Positions 25,468 through 35,123 are shown, counted from the first letter of the stretch. The stretch: DNA of 64,000 nt from JBBATK01 sp040398805 (GCA_040398805.1 JBBATK010000005.1:67855-131854), one strand, 5' to 3'. Numbers and translations: made by a program. The notes: generated by a model not told the origin, from the letters alone.

Positions 25468-26223
25468 ATGAAAAAGATGTTCGCGAACAGGGTGGCATTC
25501 GTCACCGGCGGTTCGTTCGGCATAGGCCGTGCCACGGCGCTCGCGTTCGCGCGGAACGGCGCACAGGTGTGTGTGGCGGATTGGAGCGACGACCATTCGA
25601 CGGTGGAGCTCATCAAGTCTGAAGGCGGCGACGCCATCCATGTCCACTGCAACGTCCGCAATGCCGCCGAGGTTGAGGCGGCGGTGAAGGCCACCGTCAC
25701 CGCCTTCGGTCGTTTGGACTATGCCTTCAATAACGCCGGCGTGGAAGGTGGTTCGGCCTCCACCCATGAATGCACGGAAGAGAACTGGGATGATGTCCTT
25801 GATATCAATCTCAAGGGAGTATGGTTGTGCATGAAGTACCAGATTCCCGCGATGATGGAGCATGGCAAAGGAGCCATCGTCAATTGCGCGTCCGTGGCGG
25901 GATTGGTGGGCTTTGCCGGACTCCCCGCGTACTGCGCCTCGAAGCACGGTATCGTGGGTCTCACGAAGGGAGCCGCTATCGAATACGCGAAAACCGGCCT
26001 CCGCATCAACGCGGTGTGTCCGGGTGTGATTCGCACGCCGATGATCGATCGCTTCACAGGCAAGGACAAAGCGGCGGAGAAAGCCTTCGAGGACATGGAG
26101 CCCGTGGGCCGTATGGGCGAACCCGAAGAGGTGGCAGAAGCCGTCATCTGGTTGTGCGCGGACGCATCATCCTTCGTGACGGGTCATGCACTGGCCGTGG
26201 ACGGTGGATGGATCGCCAAGTAA
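25468..26223 (+). CDS. SDR family oxidoreductase (classical, glucose/3-oxoacyl-reductase-like)
   Basis: At 251 residues it is a classical short-chain dehydrogenase. The cofactor motif is TGGSFGIGRA (residues 13-22), NNAGVEG follows, then the catalytic Ser in NCASVAG and YCASKHG with the Tyr-Lys pair. The C-terminal SFVTGHALAVDGGW is typical of FabG-like enzymes. Asp in VADWSD at the end of beta 2 suggests NAD(H) preference. Substrate unknown. It starts 16 bases after ppsA, so it is likely in the same operon. The longer frame from 25384 overlaps ppsA and adds no homologous residues. Confidence 0.93.
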   Translation: MKKMFANRVAFVTGGSFGIGRATALAFARNGAQVCVADWSDDHSTVELIKSEGGDAIHVHCNVRNAAEVEAAVKATVTAFGRLDYAFNNAGVEGGSASTHECTEENWDDVLDINLKGVWLCMKYQIPAMMEHGKGAIVNCASVAGLVGFAGLPAYCASKHGIVGLTKGAAIEYAKTGLRINAVCPGVIRTPMIDRFTGKDKAAEKAFEDMEPVGRMGEPEEVAEAVIWLCADASSFVTGHALAVDGGWIAK

Positions 26224-26283
26224 ACGTCGCGTCGGCAAATGGCGTCTACCATACACATGTCCACAACGAGAGGAGGATGCGGG

Positions 26284-27873
26284 ATGAAAAGGTTGCTTGT
26301 TCTGATCGGTATGGTGATCGTGAATCTCTGCGCGCATGCGCAGGACGAGAGGGAGCTGTTGCGCTCCTTCATGCGGTCCGACAGCGAGTTCGTCGATGTG
26401 CTTGCCTTGGCCGAAGATGACGTCCAGACCTCATGGCTGGTGGCTTCCTCTGCAGGCGAAGCCGTAGCACGCCTTTCAACGCTGCAGGAACAGTCGCAGT
26501 CGCGCTTCACCGCTCTTGCGCAGGGATATGCGCGAGAGACGCAGACGGACATGTGGAACGTAAGCAGGTATGCCGACCTTGTCGATCGTCTGTCCGGCGC
26601 TCCGGTCTCCGATGCCGAACTCAACTCCCTGATGGCGGGTGTGCCCGGCGACGTCCAACAATCCGTTCGGCGTCTACTGAGAGAATCACCGGAGATGTTT
26701 ACGAAGATGAATGGTGTGCGCAAGGAGTTCGAACGAGGGTACGAGGAGATCGTGCGTTCGTATCCGGACTCGGTGCGACGTTCGCTCAATGCCCTGCGTT
26801 CCAATCCCGAAGTCTTGGCCCTCATGAACGATAACATGAGAAGCACGGTGTTGCTCGGAGACCTCTACAAACGCGATGCCCGGACCCTGCGTGATGCATT
26901 GAAGGAACGGAACAGGGAACTCCTTGCCCGAAAGGCCGGCGACGTCCGTGAGTGGCAGAACAAACTCGACGCCGATGCCGACGCCCGCAAGGAGCTGCAA
27001 CAGAGCGCCGAGGAGTTCGCGCAGGAGGAGGGACGCGGGGAGACGACCATCGTCGCCGTTGCTCCGCCCGAACCGGTGCGCGTGATATCGTATGCGTATT
27101 GGACGGGCTACCCATGGTGGTACAGCTCACCGGTATGGTATCCGTATCCGCTGTGGTATCATACGGGATATGCGATGGTGGGCGGACGCTGGGTGTGGTA
27201 CGGAACGCCGTCGTGGTTCTTCCTGCGCTGGCATTTCCGTCATTACCGTCACATTACTTCCTGTCCGAACCTCACCAATATCTATCTGGACTTCTGGTTG
27301 TTCGGTCCGCCGCGCTACAACCCCTGGTGCCGGTGGGAGACACGGCATTGGTACGGGTATTTCGGACCGCGATTCGCCCCCGATTTCCGGTGGGACCGTG
27401 CTCGTCGCATTGCGCGACTGCGCGCGTTCGCACCCGTGGGAGATTTTCCACGACGACCCAGCGATCCACCGCGTCACCGTGTTCCCGGCATGCCCGATCA
27501 GCGTCCCATGAAGCCCCTTCAACCCATGCAGCCGCCTTCTGCGCGTCCGTCGACACCGCCATGGACGCCTCCCGCAGCGCCACGTCCGGAACGTCCGGCT
27601 GCACCCGGACGCTCTCCTGCACGGGACCGGGCTCCTATTCCCGATCGCGCACCTATTCCCGATCGCGCACCTATTCCCGATCGCGCACCTGTTCCCGATC
27701 GCGCACCTGTTCCCGATCGCGCACCTGTTCCCGATCGCGCGCCGACGCCACCACCGGCTCCGCCGCGCATGCCGAATAGTCGACCGCGACCGACGTTTTC
27801 ACCACAACCCAAAGCGCAGCCTGCGCCGTCTCGCGCACCCTCGTCCGACGAGAAGCCGGGCGGTATTCCGTAG
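26284..27873 (+). CDS. exported protein with aromatic-rich centre and proline-rich PDRAP repeat tail
   Basis: The 529-aa protein has a short signal peptide (LLVLIGMVIVNLCAHAQ). An acidic/basic helical region follows (about residues 20-260). Next comes a segment very rich in Trp and Tyr (about 270-375, for example YPWWYSSPVWYPYPLWY). The tail is Arg/Pro-rich and contains six copies of a six-residue repeat, P(I/V)PDRA, from about residue 451. A composition of this kind is found in cell-surface or periplasmic stalk proteins, but I know no named family. The 18-base DNA repeat could vary in copy number. The start at 26284 fits the signal peptide; an upstream start at 26239 does not. Confidence 0.7.
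   Translation: MKRLLVLIGMVIVNLCAHAQDERELLRSFMRSDSEFVDVLALAEDDVQTSWLVASSAGEAVARLSTLQEQSQSRFTALAQGYARETQTDMWNVSRYADLVDRLSGAPVSDAELNSLMAGVPGDVQQSVRRLLRESPEMFTKMNGVRKEFERGYEEIVRSYPDSVRRSLNALRSNPEVLALMNDNMRSTVLLGDLYKRDARTLRDALKERNRELLARKAGDVREWQNKLDADADARKELQQSAEEFAQEEGRGETTIVAVAPPEPVRVISYAYWTGYPWWYSSPVWYPYPLWYHTGYAMVGGRWVWYGTPSWFFLRWHFRHYRHITSCPNLTNIYLDFWLFGPPRYNPWCRWETRHWYGYFGPRFAPDFRWDRARRIARLRAFAPVGDFPRRPSDPPRHRVPGMPDQRPMKPLQPMQPPSARPSTPPWTPPAAPRPERPAAPGRSPARDRAPIPDRAPIPDRAPIPDRAPVPDRAPVPDRAPVPDRAPTPPPAPPRMPNSRPRPTFSPQPKAQPAPSRAPSSDEKPGGIP
27634..27741 (+). repeat. six tandem copies of an 18-base unit
   Basis: The unit CCTATTCCCGATCGCGCA (three copies), then CCTGTTCCCGATCGCGCA (three, the last ending in G), is repeated head to tail in frame. 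It encodes the PIPDRA/PVPDRA tail of the exported protein. The first three units are identical to each other, and so are the next two, so copies have expanded recently in two steps. Confidence 0.95.
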
Positions 27874-27945
27874 ATTCCCGTGCAGAGCGGAATCGTCAGA
27901 TAACCTGACTCTTTCCCGCGTGTCTCACTATCCGTTGCACCTGTC

Positions 27946-28917
27946 ATGAACACAATCGGTGTCCTTACCTCCGGTGGCGATGCACCGGGCCTGAACGCAT
28001 GCATCCGTTCCATCGTCCGTGCATGTACGTACCACGGCAAGCGCTGTGTGGGCATCCACAATGGCTTCGAGGGGATGATAGCGGGCGAATTCGAAGACCT
28101 CAGCAATGAGTCCGTTTCCGATATCATCCGTCGCGGTGGCACGCTGCTGAAGTCCACGCGCAGCACGCGCTTCACGACGCCGGAGGGAAGGTCTCACGCT
28201 CGCGAGCAACTCCGTGGTCATGCCATCGACGCGCTGATCCTTCTGGGCGGAGACGGCAGCTTCTCCGGTGCGCGGGCGTTTCTCGCTGAGCATCCCTTTC
28301 CTCTTGTGGCCATTCCGAAGACCATCGATAACGATCTGGCCGGCACGGACGCTTCCATAGGATACGATACGGCATGCAACACGGCGATGGAGGCGATGGA
28401 CAAGATCCGGGATACCGCCGAGTCGCATAACAAGATCTTCTTCGTCGAGGTCATGGGCCGTGATGCAGGGTTCATCGCCTTCCGCAGCGGACTCAGCGTC
28501 GGGGCGGAAGCGATCTACATCCCCGAGACGCACAACAATCTCGATCACCTCTACTCCCTTATCGAAAGCAACCAGGCGGGCAGGCAGCATTCCATTCTGG
28601 TGGTCGTTGCCGAGGGCGACGAGGGCGGCGGCGCTGCGCAGCTGGCGAAGGATATCACGACGCGGTATCCGCACTACGACGCCCGTGTTTCCATCCTCGG
28701 TCACATCCAACGCGGAGGGTCGCCGTCGTGTGCGGACCGGGTCCTTGCGTCCAAACTCGGCGTCGCCGCCGTGCAGGCGCTCGCGGACGGATTCTCGAAT
28801 GTCATGGTCGGCGACATCAATGGCGAGGTCCGCATCTCGCCGCTTTCCCATGGCGTCAAACGTCGGTTGAATGTCACACCCGAGCTCTCGCAGCTCTTAC
28901 GGATACTCTCTGCGTGA
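27946..28917 (+). CDS. pfkA: ATP-dependent 6-phosphofructokinase
   Basis: The 323-aa enzyme has TSGGDAPGLNACIRSIVR at the N-terminus, LGGDGSFSGA (the Gly at the second position is typical of ATP rather than pyrophosphate users), the catalytic IDNDLAGTDASIGYDT and GRDAGFIA. It commits glucose to glycolysis by phosphorylating fructose 6-phosphate. Its stop overlaps the start of ppk (TGATG), so the two are translationally coupled. Together with ppsA upstream it puts both directions of lower glycolysis control in one neighbourhood. Confidence 0.96.
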   Translation: MNTIGVLTSGGDAPGLNACIRSIVRACTYHGKRCVGIHNGFEGMIAGEFEDLSNESVSDIIRRGGTLLKSTRSTRFTTPEGRSHAREQLRGHAIDALILLGGDGSFSGARAFLAEHPFPLVAIPKTIDNDLAGTDASIGYDTACNTAMEAMDKIRDTAESHNKIFFVEVMGRDAGFIAFRSGLSVGAEAIYIPETHNNLDHLYSLIESNQAGRQHSILVVVAEGDEGGGAAQLAKDITTRYPHYDARVSILGHIQRGGSPSCADRVLASKLGVAAVQALADGFSNVMVGDINGEVRISPLSHGVKRRLNVTPELSQLLRILSA

Positions 28918-31136
28918 TGAAAAACAAATCGACGGGTGCGGTTCAGAAACGACAATTCGAAACCCGACACGAAGTGGCTGTTTATGAATTCGTAATGCCG
29001 GCAGGCGAAGCGTCTTCCCGAGATTTGCCCCGTCACCATCACCGCTCCATCGTGAAGAGATTCGTCAACCGAGAGATTTCCTGGCTCGCTTTCAACGCCC
29101 GTGTGTTGGAGGAAGCGCAAGACCGGACCACGCCGTTGCTCGAGCGATTGCGGTTCCTGGGGATTTTCTCGAACAACCTCGACGAGTTCTATCGCGTGCG
29201 TATCGCCACCGTGCGCAGGCTGATGAAGATCGGCTCCAAAGCCAAGACGAGTCTGCACGCCAAGCCGGCGGATCTGCTTGCCCAGGTGCAGGAGATCGTC
29301 ATCGGACTCAACCGCACCTTCGAGTCCACCTATGCCGCTATCCGCAAAGAGCTACGGAAGCACGGTGTGCATATCATCGACGAAACGATGATAACGCCGC
29401 AGCAGAGCCGCTTCGTGAAAGAGTACTTCGCAGAGGTGGTCCGGCCTGCCCTCGTGCCCATCATGTTGAATCAAGTGCAGAGCTTTCCCTACCTGCGGGA
29501 TTCGGCCATCTATCTGGCCATACGGCTTTGGTCCAAGAAGAATCCCAAACAGCCGCAGTTCTCCGTTGTCGAAGTGCCTACCTCGCTCACCGGTCGTTTC
29601 GTAAAGCTGCCATCCACGGGTACGACGCAAACGATCATCCTCGTGGAGGATATCATCCGTCATAACCTCGCGGAACTCTTCGCCAAGTTCGCGTTCGATT
29701 CGTGCGCCGCGTACACGGTGAAGCTCACGCGCGACCAGGAGCTGGATCTCGATTCCGATATCTCGGCAAGCCTGCTTGATAAGATCGCGCGGAGCGTGAA
29801 GAACCGTCAGAAAGGCGCTCCCGTGCGCTTCGTGTACGATGCCGACATTGCACCGGACCTGCTCGAGCTGCTCCGCTCGCGGATGAAACTCCAGAACTCG
29901 GACAGTCTGATTCCCGCCGGACGGTATCATAATTTCAAAGACTTCATCGCGTTTCCCACGATGGGGTTGACACACCTTCGCTACGAGCCGCTGAAGCCGC
30001 TCGCCCACCCGGATTTCGAACGGCACCGCAGCACCTTCGATGCCATCAAAGAGCGGGACATCATGGTGCATTATCCGTATCAGACCTTCGGACATCTGTT
30101 GGACCTGTTACGTGAGGCGGCGATGGATCCCGAGGTACGCAGGATCAGTATGACCCTGTATCGCGCAGCGAAATCCTCGCACGTGGTGAACGCCCTTGTC
30201 AATGCGGCACGCAACGGTAAAGCGGTGACGGTGGTGGTGGAGCTTCAGGCGCGCTTCGACGAAGAGGCGAACATCCAGTGGGCACGGGAGCTGGCGGATG
30301 CCGGCATCAATGTCATCTACGGCGTCCCGTCGCTGAAGGTGCACTCGAAGCTCGTGCTCGTGGAACGGAATGAAGGGAAGAAGCGACAGCTTTATGCGCA
30401 TGTGAGCACCGGTAACTTCAACGAAGTGACGGCGCGCGCCTACTGCGATGATGCGCTGTTCACGGCAGACAAGAGGATCACGACGGAAGTGCAGATGCTC
30501 TTCTCGTTCTTCGAGAGGAATTATCTCCTGAAGAACACCAAGCACCTGATCGTCTCGCCCATGCGCACGCGGTCGCGCATGCTCAAGCTCATCGATCTCG
30601 AAATCGCAGCGGCACAGGAGGGACGTCCGTGCGGTATCGTCCTCAAGATCAACAGTCTCGTGGATGAACAGATCATCGAAGCCTTGTACAAGGCCTCGAA
30701 CGCAGGAGTACGGGTGGACCTCATCGTGCGCGGAATGTGTGCGCTGATTCCCGGCGTGCCGGGCATGAGCGAGAACATCCGAGTGGCCAGCATCATCGAC
30801 CGCTTCCTGGAGCATTCGCGCATCTTCCGGTTCGAACACGGTGGCCAGCCGTTGTATTTCCTCTCGTCGGCGGACATGATGACGCGCAACCTCGATCAGC
30901 GTATCGAAGTGACCTGTCCTATCTACGATCCGCGCTTGCAGCAGGAACTTCAGGACATCCTCGACATGCAAAGCGGTGATACCGTCAAGGCCCGTCGGTG
31001 GAACTGGCCCGTGCCTGCGGCGACGTCGGACCGAAAAATCCGTTCGCAGTTTTTGATGATCGAGCACCTCACCCTACTTTCGCGCTCCGCGAAGCGTCCC
31101 AAGCGTCCGTCGTCTTCGACACGTCGTCCGGGATAG
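28917..31136 (+). CDS. ppk: polyphosphate kinase 1
   Basis: At 739 residues it has full PPK1 length. The N-terminal FVNREISWLAFNARVLEEA and FLGIFSNNLDEFYRVRI are the family signature. In the C-terminal half, LYAHVSTGNFNEVTARAY contains the His that is autophosphorylated. The enzyme polymerises the gamma-phosphate of ATP into polyphosphate. The ATG at 28917 overlaps the pfkA stop; a longer frame from 28728 lies inside pfkA and is rejected. A second Met at about residue 27 is possible because the first 40 residues are poorly conserved. ppx follows 41 bases later. Confidence 0.96.
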   Translation: MKNKSTGAVQKRQFETRHEVAVYEFVMPAGEASSRDLPRHHHRSIVKRFVNREISWLAFNARVLEEAQDRTTPLLERLRFLGIFSNNLDEFYRVRIATVRRLMKIGSKAKTSLHAKPADLLAQVQEIVIGLNRTFESTYAAIRKELRKHGVHIIDETMITPQQSRFVKEYFAEVVRPALVPIMLNQVQSFPYLRDSAIYLAIRLWSKKNPKQPQFSVVEVPTSLTGRFVKLPSTGTTQTIILVEDIIRHNLAELFAKFAFDSCAAYTVKLTRDQELDLDSDISASLLDKIARSVKNRQKGAPVRFVYDADIAPDLLELLRSRMKLQNSDSLIPAGRYHNFKDFIAFPTMGLTHLRYEPLKPLAHPDFERHRSTFDAIKERDIMVHYPYQTFGHLLDLLREAAMDPEVRRISMTLYRAAKSSHVVNALVNAARNGKAVTVVVELQARFDEEANIQWARELADAGINVIYGVPSLKVHSKLVLVERNEGKKRQLYAHVSTGNFNEVTARAYCDDALFTADKRITTEVQMLFSFFERNYLLKNTKHLIVSPMRTRSRMLKLIDLEIAAAQEGRPCGIVLKINSLVDEQIIEALYKASNAGVRVDLIVRGMCALIPGVPGMSENIRVASIIDRFLEHSRIFRFEHGGQPLYFLSSADMMTRNLDQRIEVTCPIYDPRLQQELQDILDMQSGDTVKARRWNWPVPAATSDRKIRSQFLMIEHLTLLSRSAKRPKRPSSSTRRPG

Positions 31137-31177
31137 CCCTTCGTCCTTCATCCCACTGATTGCTGGATTCCACGTTC

Positions 31178-32086
31178 ATGGACGTCCGTCGCCTTGCCGC
31201 CATCGATATCGGTTCCAACTCCGTTCGACTTCTCGTCGAGCAGGTGTTCCAGACGTCCACCGAGACACGCTTCTCGAAGATCGTCCTGCTTCGTCTGCCC
31301 GTGCGGCTCGGTGAGGACACGTTCAGCGAGCAGCGGATACGGCCCGCCACCATCGAGCGACTGTGCGAGGCCATGTCTGCCTTCAATAGTGTCATGCGTC
31401 TGCACGAAGTGGTCCATTACAAAGCAGCGGCCACGTCGGCCATGCGCGAAGCGGAGAACGCCGAGGAGGTGGTTCACCATGTCATGCGTCGTTCCGGAAT
31501 CCCCGTGCAGGTGCTCAGTGGCGAGGAGGAAGCGCGCGTCATCAATCTCAGCCAGAGCGCTTTCGCCCTGTCCATGAATAAGGACTGCCTGTTCATCGAT
31601 GTGGGCGGCGGAAGCACGGAGACCGTGGTCTTCGCCGGAGGAGCGCCCGTGGTGGAACAATCCTTCCAGATCGGCACCATCCGCCTTCTCAAGGACAAAG
31701 TGAAGAGGAGCGAATGGAAATCGCTCCACGCATGGTTGGATGACCACGTGATGCATCGCGCCCACCTGACGCCTGTGGGATCGGGTGGAAACATCAACAG
31801 ATTGTACAAGCTCCTTCACAGCGATCCGGGACAGGCCTTGAAGGTCTCCCGCCTGCGAAAGCTCGTGAGCGACCTAAGCAATTGCACGATCGACGAACGC
31901 ATGGAACGGTTCGGCCTGCATCCGGACCGCGCCGATGTCATCGTTCCCGCAGGGGAGATCTTTCTCTCCATCGTCTCGCATATCGGTGCTCGCGAGATGT
32001 ATGTACCCAAGCTCGGACTCAGCGACGGCCTCGTGAAGCTGGCATACAGCGAGTATTCCTCTTCCCAGCGGATATCCGCCTCCTAA
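31178..32086 (+). CDS. ppx: exopolyphosphatase / GppA-type phosphatase
   Basis: The 302-aa ASKHA-fold enzyme starts with AAIDIGSNSVRLLV. It also has AATSAMREAENAEEV and the phosphate-2 motif FIDVGGGSTETV near residue 137. Family members hydrolyse terminal phosphate from polyphosphate or the pppGpp alarmone; the short, single-module length makes it like the small Ppx forms. It follows ppk in the same direction, the common pairing for controlling polyphosphate. The start at 31178 directly precedes the first motif. No terminator is visible before the repeat array beginning 43 bases downstream. Confidence 0.93.
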   Translation: MDVRRLAAIDIGSNSVRLLVEQVFQTSTETRFSKIVLLRLPVRLGEDTFSEQRIRPATIERLCEAMSAFNSVMRLHEVVHYKAAATSAMREAENAEEVVHHVMRRSGIPVQVLSGEEEARVINLSQSAFALSMNKDCLFIDVGGGSTETVVFAGGAPVVEQSFQIGTIRLLKDKVKRSEWKSLHAWLDDHVMHRAHLTPVGSGGNINRLYKLLHSDPGQALKVSRLRKLVSDLSNCTIDERMERFGLHPDRADVIVPAGEIFLSIVSHIGAREMYVPKLGLSDGLVKLAYSEYSSSQRISAS

Positions 32087-32128
32087 ACTCCCGCCCTTTC
32101 CAGTGTCTGCGACCCCGTTTTTCTCATG

Positions 32129-32193
32129 TTACGTTCTGGTAACACGGCGTAACACAAGCATAACATTGACGAAACACTGACGATACAGGCCTC
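32129..32193 (+). promoter_or_regulatory. array of 11-base direct repeats (Pho-box-like)
   Basis: Six repeats begin at 32129, 32140, 32150, 32161, 32172 and 32183 with the sequences TTACG, TAACA, TAACA, TAACA, AAACA and ATACA at their 5' ends. Spacing is 11 bases except for one of 10. This is the layout bound by PhoB/PhoP-type OmpR-family regulators, which contact one face of DNA each turn. A TAGTTTCG element follows at 32197, placing the array where a -35 region would lie, and the TonB receptor starts at 32244. The consensus TAACA resembles the TTAACA half-site of B. subtilis PhoP more than E. coli CTGTCAT. Confidence 0.75.
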
Positions 32194-32196
32194 CGA

Positions 32197-32204
32197 TAGT
32201 TTCG
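32197..32204 (+). promoter_or_regulatory. promoter-like TAGTTTCG element of the TonB receptor gene
   Basis: One mismatch to TAGTTTTG, immediately downstream of the direct-repeat array and 40 bases before the ATG at 32244. Confidence 0.5.
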
Positions 32205-32243
32205 CACCGTAGTCGTGTGTGTAATCCTATCTCAAGCCATCCT

Positions 32244-35123
32244 ATGTTTCCTCGTTTCTCTTTGTGGTTGATGTGCACCATCCTGTGCGCAGTCTCCGTT
32301 GTCGCTCAAGATGCTACCGGCACCATCTCCGGTAGAGTCACCGATGGTGAGACGGGCGATCCCCTTGTCCGTGCCACCGTCATGATCACGGTGAACGGAA
32401 AAGTGAAAGGGACGTTCGCCGATTCCAAAGGGGCCTACGCCCTTCGTAATGTCCCCGTCGGGGAATACGACGTCCGCTTCCGTTTCCTCGGTTTCCAAGA
32501 GAAGCTGATGAAGCGGGTTGTCGTCCAAGCAGGCAAGACCGTGAACGCCGATGTGGTGCTGAAGCCCGAGCGCAAGATGACGGCCGATGTCGTCGTCGAA
32601 GCCAAGGCGGCTCGCGAAACGGAAGCGGCCATCCTTACCCAGCGTAAGAATGCCGCACAGGTGAGCGACGGTGTGAGCGAACAGGAGATCAAGCGGCAGA
32701 CGGATAACGACGCGGGCCAAGTGCTCAAGCGCGTTTCCGGCGTGACCCTTGTCGGCGACAAGTTCGTGTACGTCCGCGGAATCAATGAGCGATACAACAA
32801 CACCACCTTGAACGGTGCCTCGCTTGCGTCGACGGAGAACGACAAGAAGGCCTTCGCTTTCGATATGTTCCCCGCAGAGTTCCTTCAGAACGCCAGTGTC
32901 GTGAAGTCCTTCACGCCCGACCTTCCGGGGAACTTCGCCGGCGGACTCGTGCAGTTGCAGACGGTGGATTTTCCCGACGGCTATGCGGTGCGCATGAGCG
33001 GTGGCGTAGGCGGAACGGATAACCTGACGGGCAGGTCGAATGCCTTCACCTCGTACAGCGGCGGATCGCGCGACTATCTTGGTTTCGACGACGGCACACG
33101 GGCCATGCCTTCGAACGTGCCCGGCACGCGCTACGACATGAACGCCCTTATCGCCAAGACCCGTGCCTACTATGCCGGTGACCAGACTCCGGAGAATACG
33201 GCAGCGGCGGAACAATTCAAGAATCTCGGAACGAGTTTCAATAACTCCGTATGGAAGAGCGAGCAGCGCACGGCGATGCCGAACGGGAGCTTCGGTCTTT
33301 CCTTCAGCAATGTGTACACTCCTGCAAGTACGGAAGTCGGCGTCATCGCATCCTTGAACTACGGCAACAACGTATCGCTGTCCGACATCAAGAAGTCCGG
33401 CATCGCAAGCACGCGCGAACAGATCTTCCAATTCGGTGGTACTCAGTGGTCACGGGGAGTGAACCTGAACGCATTGTTCAACTGTGCGGTGAAGCTCAGT
33501 CCTGTCTCGATGATCAGCTTGCGCAATACCTACAACCACGCGGCGGACGATGATGTGATCGCGCTGACGGGTGCAAACTTCGCCCAGACGCGCGACCTGC
33601 GTTTGAACAGTTTCGATTACAGCGAGAAGTCCTTGCTCTCCAGCCAGCTCCTTGGCGAACACACCATCGAGGACATGGGGAACATGTTCATCGACTGGAA
33701 GCTGGGCCTTTCGTCATCCACCCGTAATCAACCGGACTTCCGTCGTTTGCGCTACTCGCGCGACCTGAACTCGAGCGACAATTTCGTGGCCGACATTCCG
33801 TATCCCGGATCGCAGCAGGGAGACGGTACCATGGCCGGACGCTTCATGTCCGACCTTGCCGACCGTGTCCTTAACGGCGCTTTGAACGTGGCTCTACCCT
33901 TTGGCTCCGCGAAAGTCAAGTTCGGTGCCATGACCGAGCGTCGTGACCGCGATTTCCATACCCGATCGTTCACGTACATCCAATCGAAGATCTTCACCCG
34001 TGGCGACGTGGTTGCCGATAGCATCCTGGCTCAGTCACCCGACAAGATCTTCTCCGCCGGAAATTTCGGTCCGAACGGCCTTGCCATGTCCGAAGACTCG
34101 AAGAGCTCGGACGCCTACATCGCCGACGAGACGCTCTACGCCGGCTATGCCATGCTCGACATGCCCTTCGAGGTGTTCGGCATGAACCTTCGCGCCATCG
34201 CCGGTGCGCGCGTCGAGGATAATCAGACAAATCTTCGCTCCACCTACAGCTATGTGGCCGGTACATCGACGCCGGACAGCCTTATCCGCACCAATCTTCA
34301 CACGACGGATCTGCTCCCGGCATTGAATGTTGTGTGGAAAGCGTACGACGACATGAATGTGCGTTTCAGCGCATCGCAGACGCTTACGCGTCCGTCGCTT
34401 CGCGAATTCGCTCCCTTTGCATTCTACGACTTCCAGAATCTTGCACTCATCCAAGGCAATCCGCGCCTGACCCGCGCACTCATCCAGAACTACGACCTGC
34501 GCTGGGAAGTGTTCCCGCGCGCCGGCGAAGTGATTTCCGCGGGAGTCTTCTACAAGCGCTTCAAGAACGCCATCGAGGAGACCATCATTCCTGCTGCGAG
34601 CGAGATCCAGCGCTCCTTCGACAACGCCAAGGACGATGCGGTGAACTACGGTTTCGAGGTGGAGTTGCGGAAGTCGCTCGGCGTCGTTTCGGATGCTCTC
34701 TCGAACTTCCTCTTCACGTCGAACATCGCCATCATCCGCTCCGAGATCAACGTGCTCCAGGGTCTGAAGAACGATATCCGTCCTCTTTGGGGACAGTCGC
34801 CGTACTCGATAAACTTCGGACTGTTCTACGTGGAGCCCGAATCACGCACCTCGGTGAACCTGTCGTACAACCGTGCCGGAAAGCGCATCGTGCAGGTGGC
34901 GCAAGTGGGCGCTTTCGCCTTCGATGATCCGCACGTGTACGAAATGCCTCGGGATCAAATCGACCTGAATGTGTCGCGTCCGATCGGCGATGCCTTCACC
35001 CTTAAGCTATCCGTTCGCGACCTTCTCAATCCGCCCACGGACTGGGTGCAGGGAGGAGTAACGGTGGCATCGGTGCAACGCGGGCGCACCGTCAGTCTCA
35101 GCTTCGGTTACACGATGAATTGA
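32244..35123 (+). CDS. TonB-dependent outer-membrane receptor with N-terminal carboxypeptidase-regulatory-like domain
   Basis: The 959-aa protein has a signal peptide (LMCTILCAVSVVAQ). A CarboxypepD_reg-like beta sandwich follows (about residues 25-110, GTISGRVTDGETGDPL and YALRNVPVGEYDVRF). Next is a plug domain with QVLKRVSGVTLVGDKFVYVRG, then a long beta barrel ending in SLSFGYTMN. Such receptors import large or scarce solutes with TonB energy. The Pho-like array upstream and the ppk-ppx genes before it suggest a phosphate-containing substrate, but the sequence does not name one. The TonB receptor ends 70 bases before a T9SS-exported protein and is probably co-transcribed with it. The GTG at 32217 is an alternative start but the signal fits 32244. 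Confidence 0.93.
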   Translation: MFPRFSLWLMCTILCAVSVVAQDATGTISGRVTDGETGDPLVRATVMITVNGKVKGTFADSKGAYALRNVPVGEYDVRFRFLGFQEKLMKRVVVQAGKTVNADVVLKPERKMTADVVVEAKAARETEAAILTQRKNAAQVSDGVSEQEIKRQTDNDAGQVLKRVSGVTLVGDKFVYVRGINERYNNTTLNGASLASTENDKKAFAFDMFPAEFLQNASVVKSFTPDLPGNFAGGLVQLQTVDFPDGYAVRMSGGVGGTDNLTGRSNAFTSYSGGSRDYLGFDDGTRAMPSNVPGTRYDMNALIAKTRAYYAGDQTPENTAAAEQFKNLGTSFNNSVWKSEQRTAMPNGSFGLSFSNVYTPASTEVGVIASLNYGNNVSLSDIKKSGIASTREQIFQFGGTQWSRGVNLNALFNCAVKLSPVSMISLRNTYNHAADDDVIALTGANFAQTRDLRLNSFDYSEKSLLSSQLLGEHTIEDMGNMFIDWKLGLSSSTRNQPDFRRLRYSRDLNSSDNFVADIPYPGSQQGDGTMAGRFMSDLADRVLNGALNVALPFGSAKVKFGAMTERRDRDFHTRSFTYIQSKIFTRGDVVADSILAQSPDKIFSAGNFGPNGLAMSEDSKSSDAYIADETLYAGYAMLDMPFEVFGMNLRAIAGARVEDNQTNLRSTYSYVAGTSTPDSLIRTNLHTTDLLPALNVVWKAYDDMNVRFSASQTLTRPSLREFAPFAFYDFQNLALIQGNPRLTRALIQNYDLRWEVFPRAGEVISAGVFYKRFKNAIEETIIPAASEIQRSFDNAKDDAVNYGFEVELRKSLGVVSDALSNFLFTSNIAIIRSEINVLQGLKNDIRPLWGQSPYSINFGLFYVEPESRTSVNLSYNRAGKRIVQVAQVGAFAFDDPHVYEMPRDQIDLNVSRPIGDAFTLKLSVRDLLNPPTDWVQGGVTVASVQRGRTVSLSFGYTMN

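Noticed and set aside
27634..27741. CRISPR-like array
   Set aside because: Eighteen-base units without spacers, in frame and encoding a proline-rich tail.
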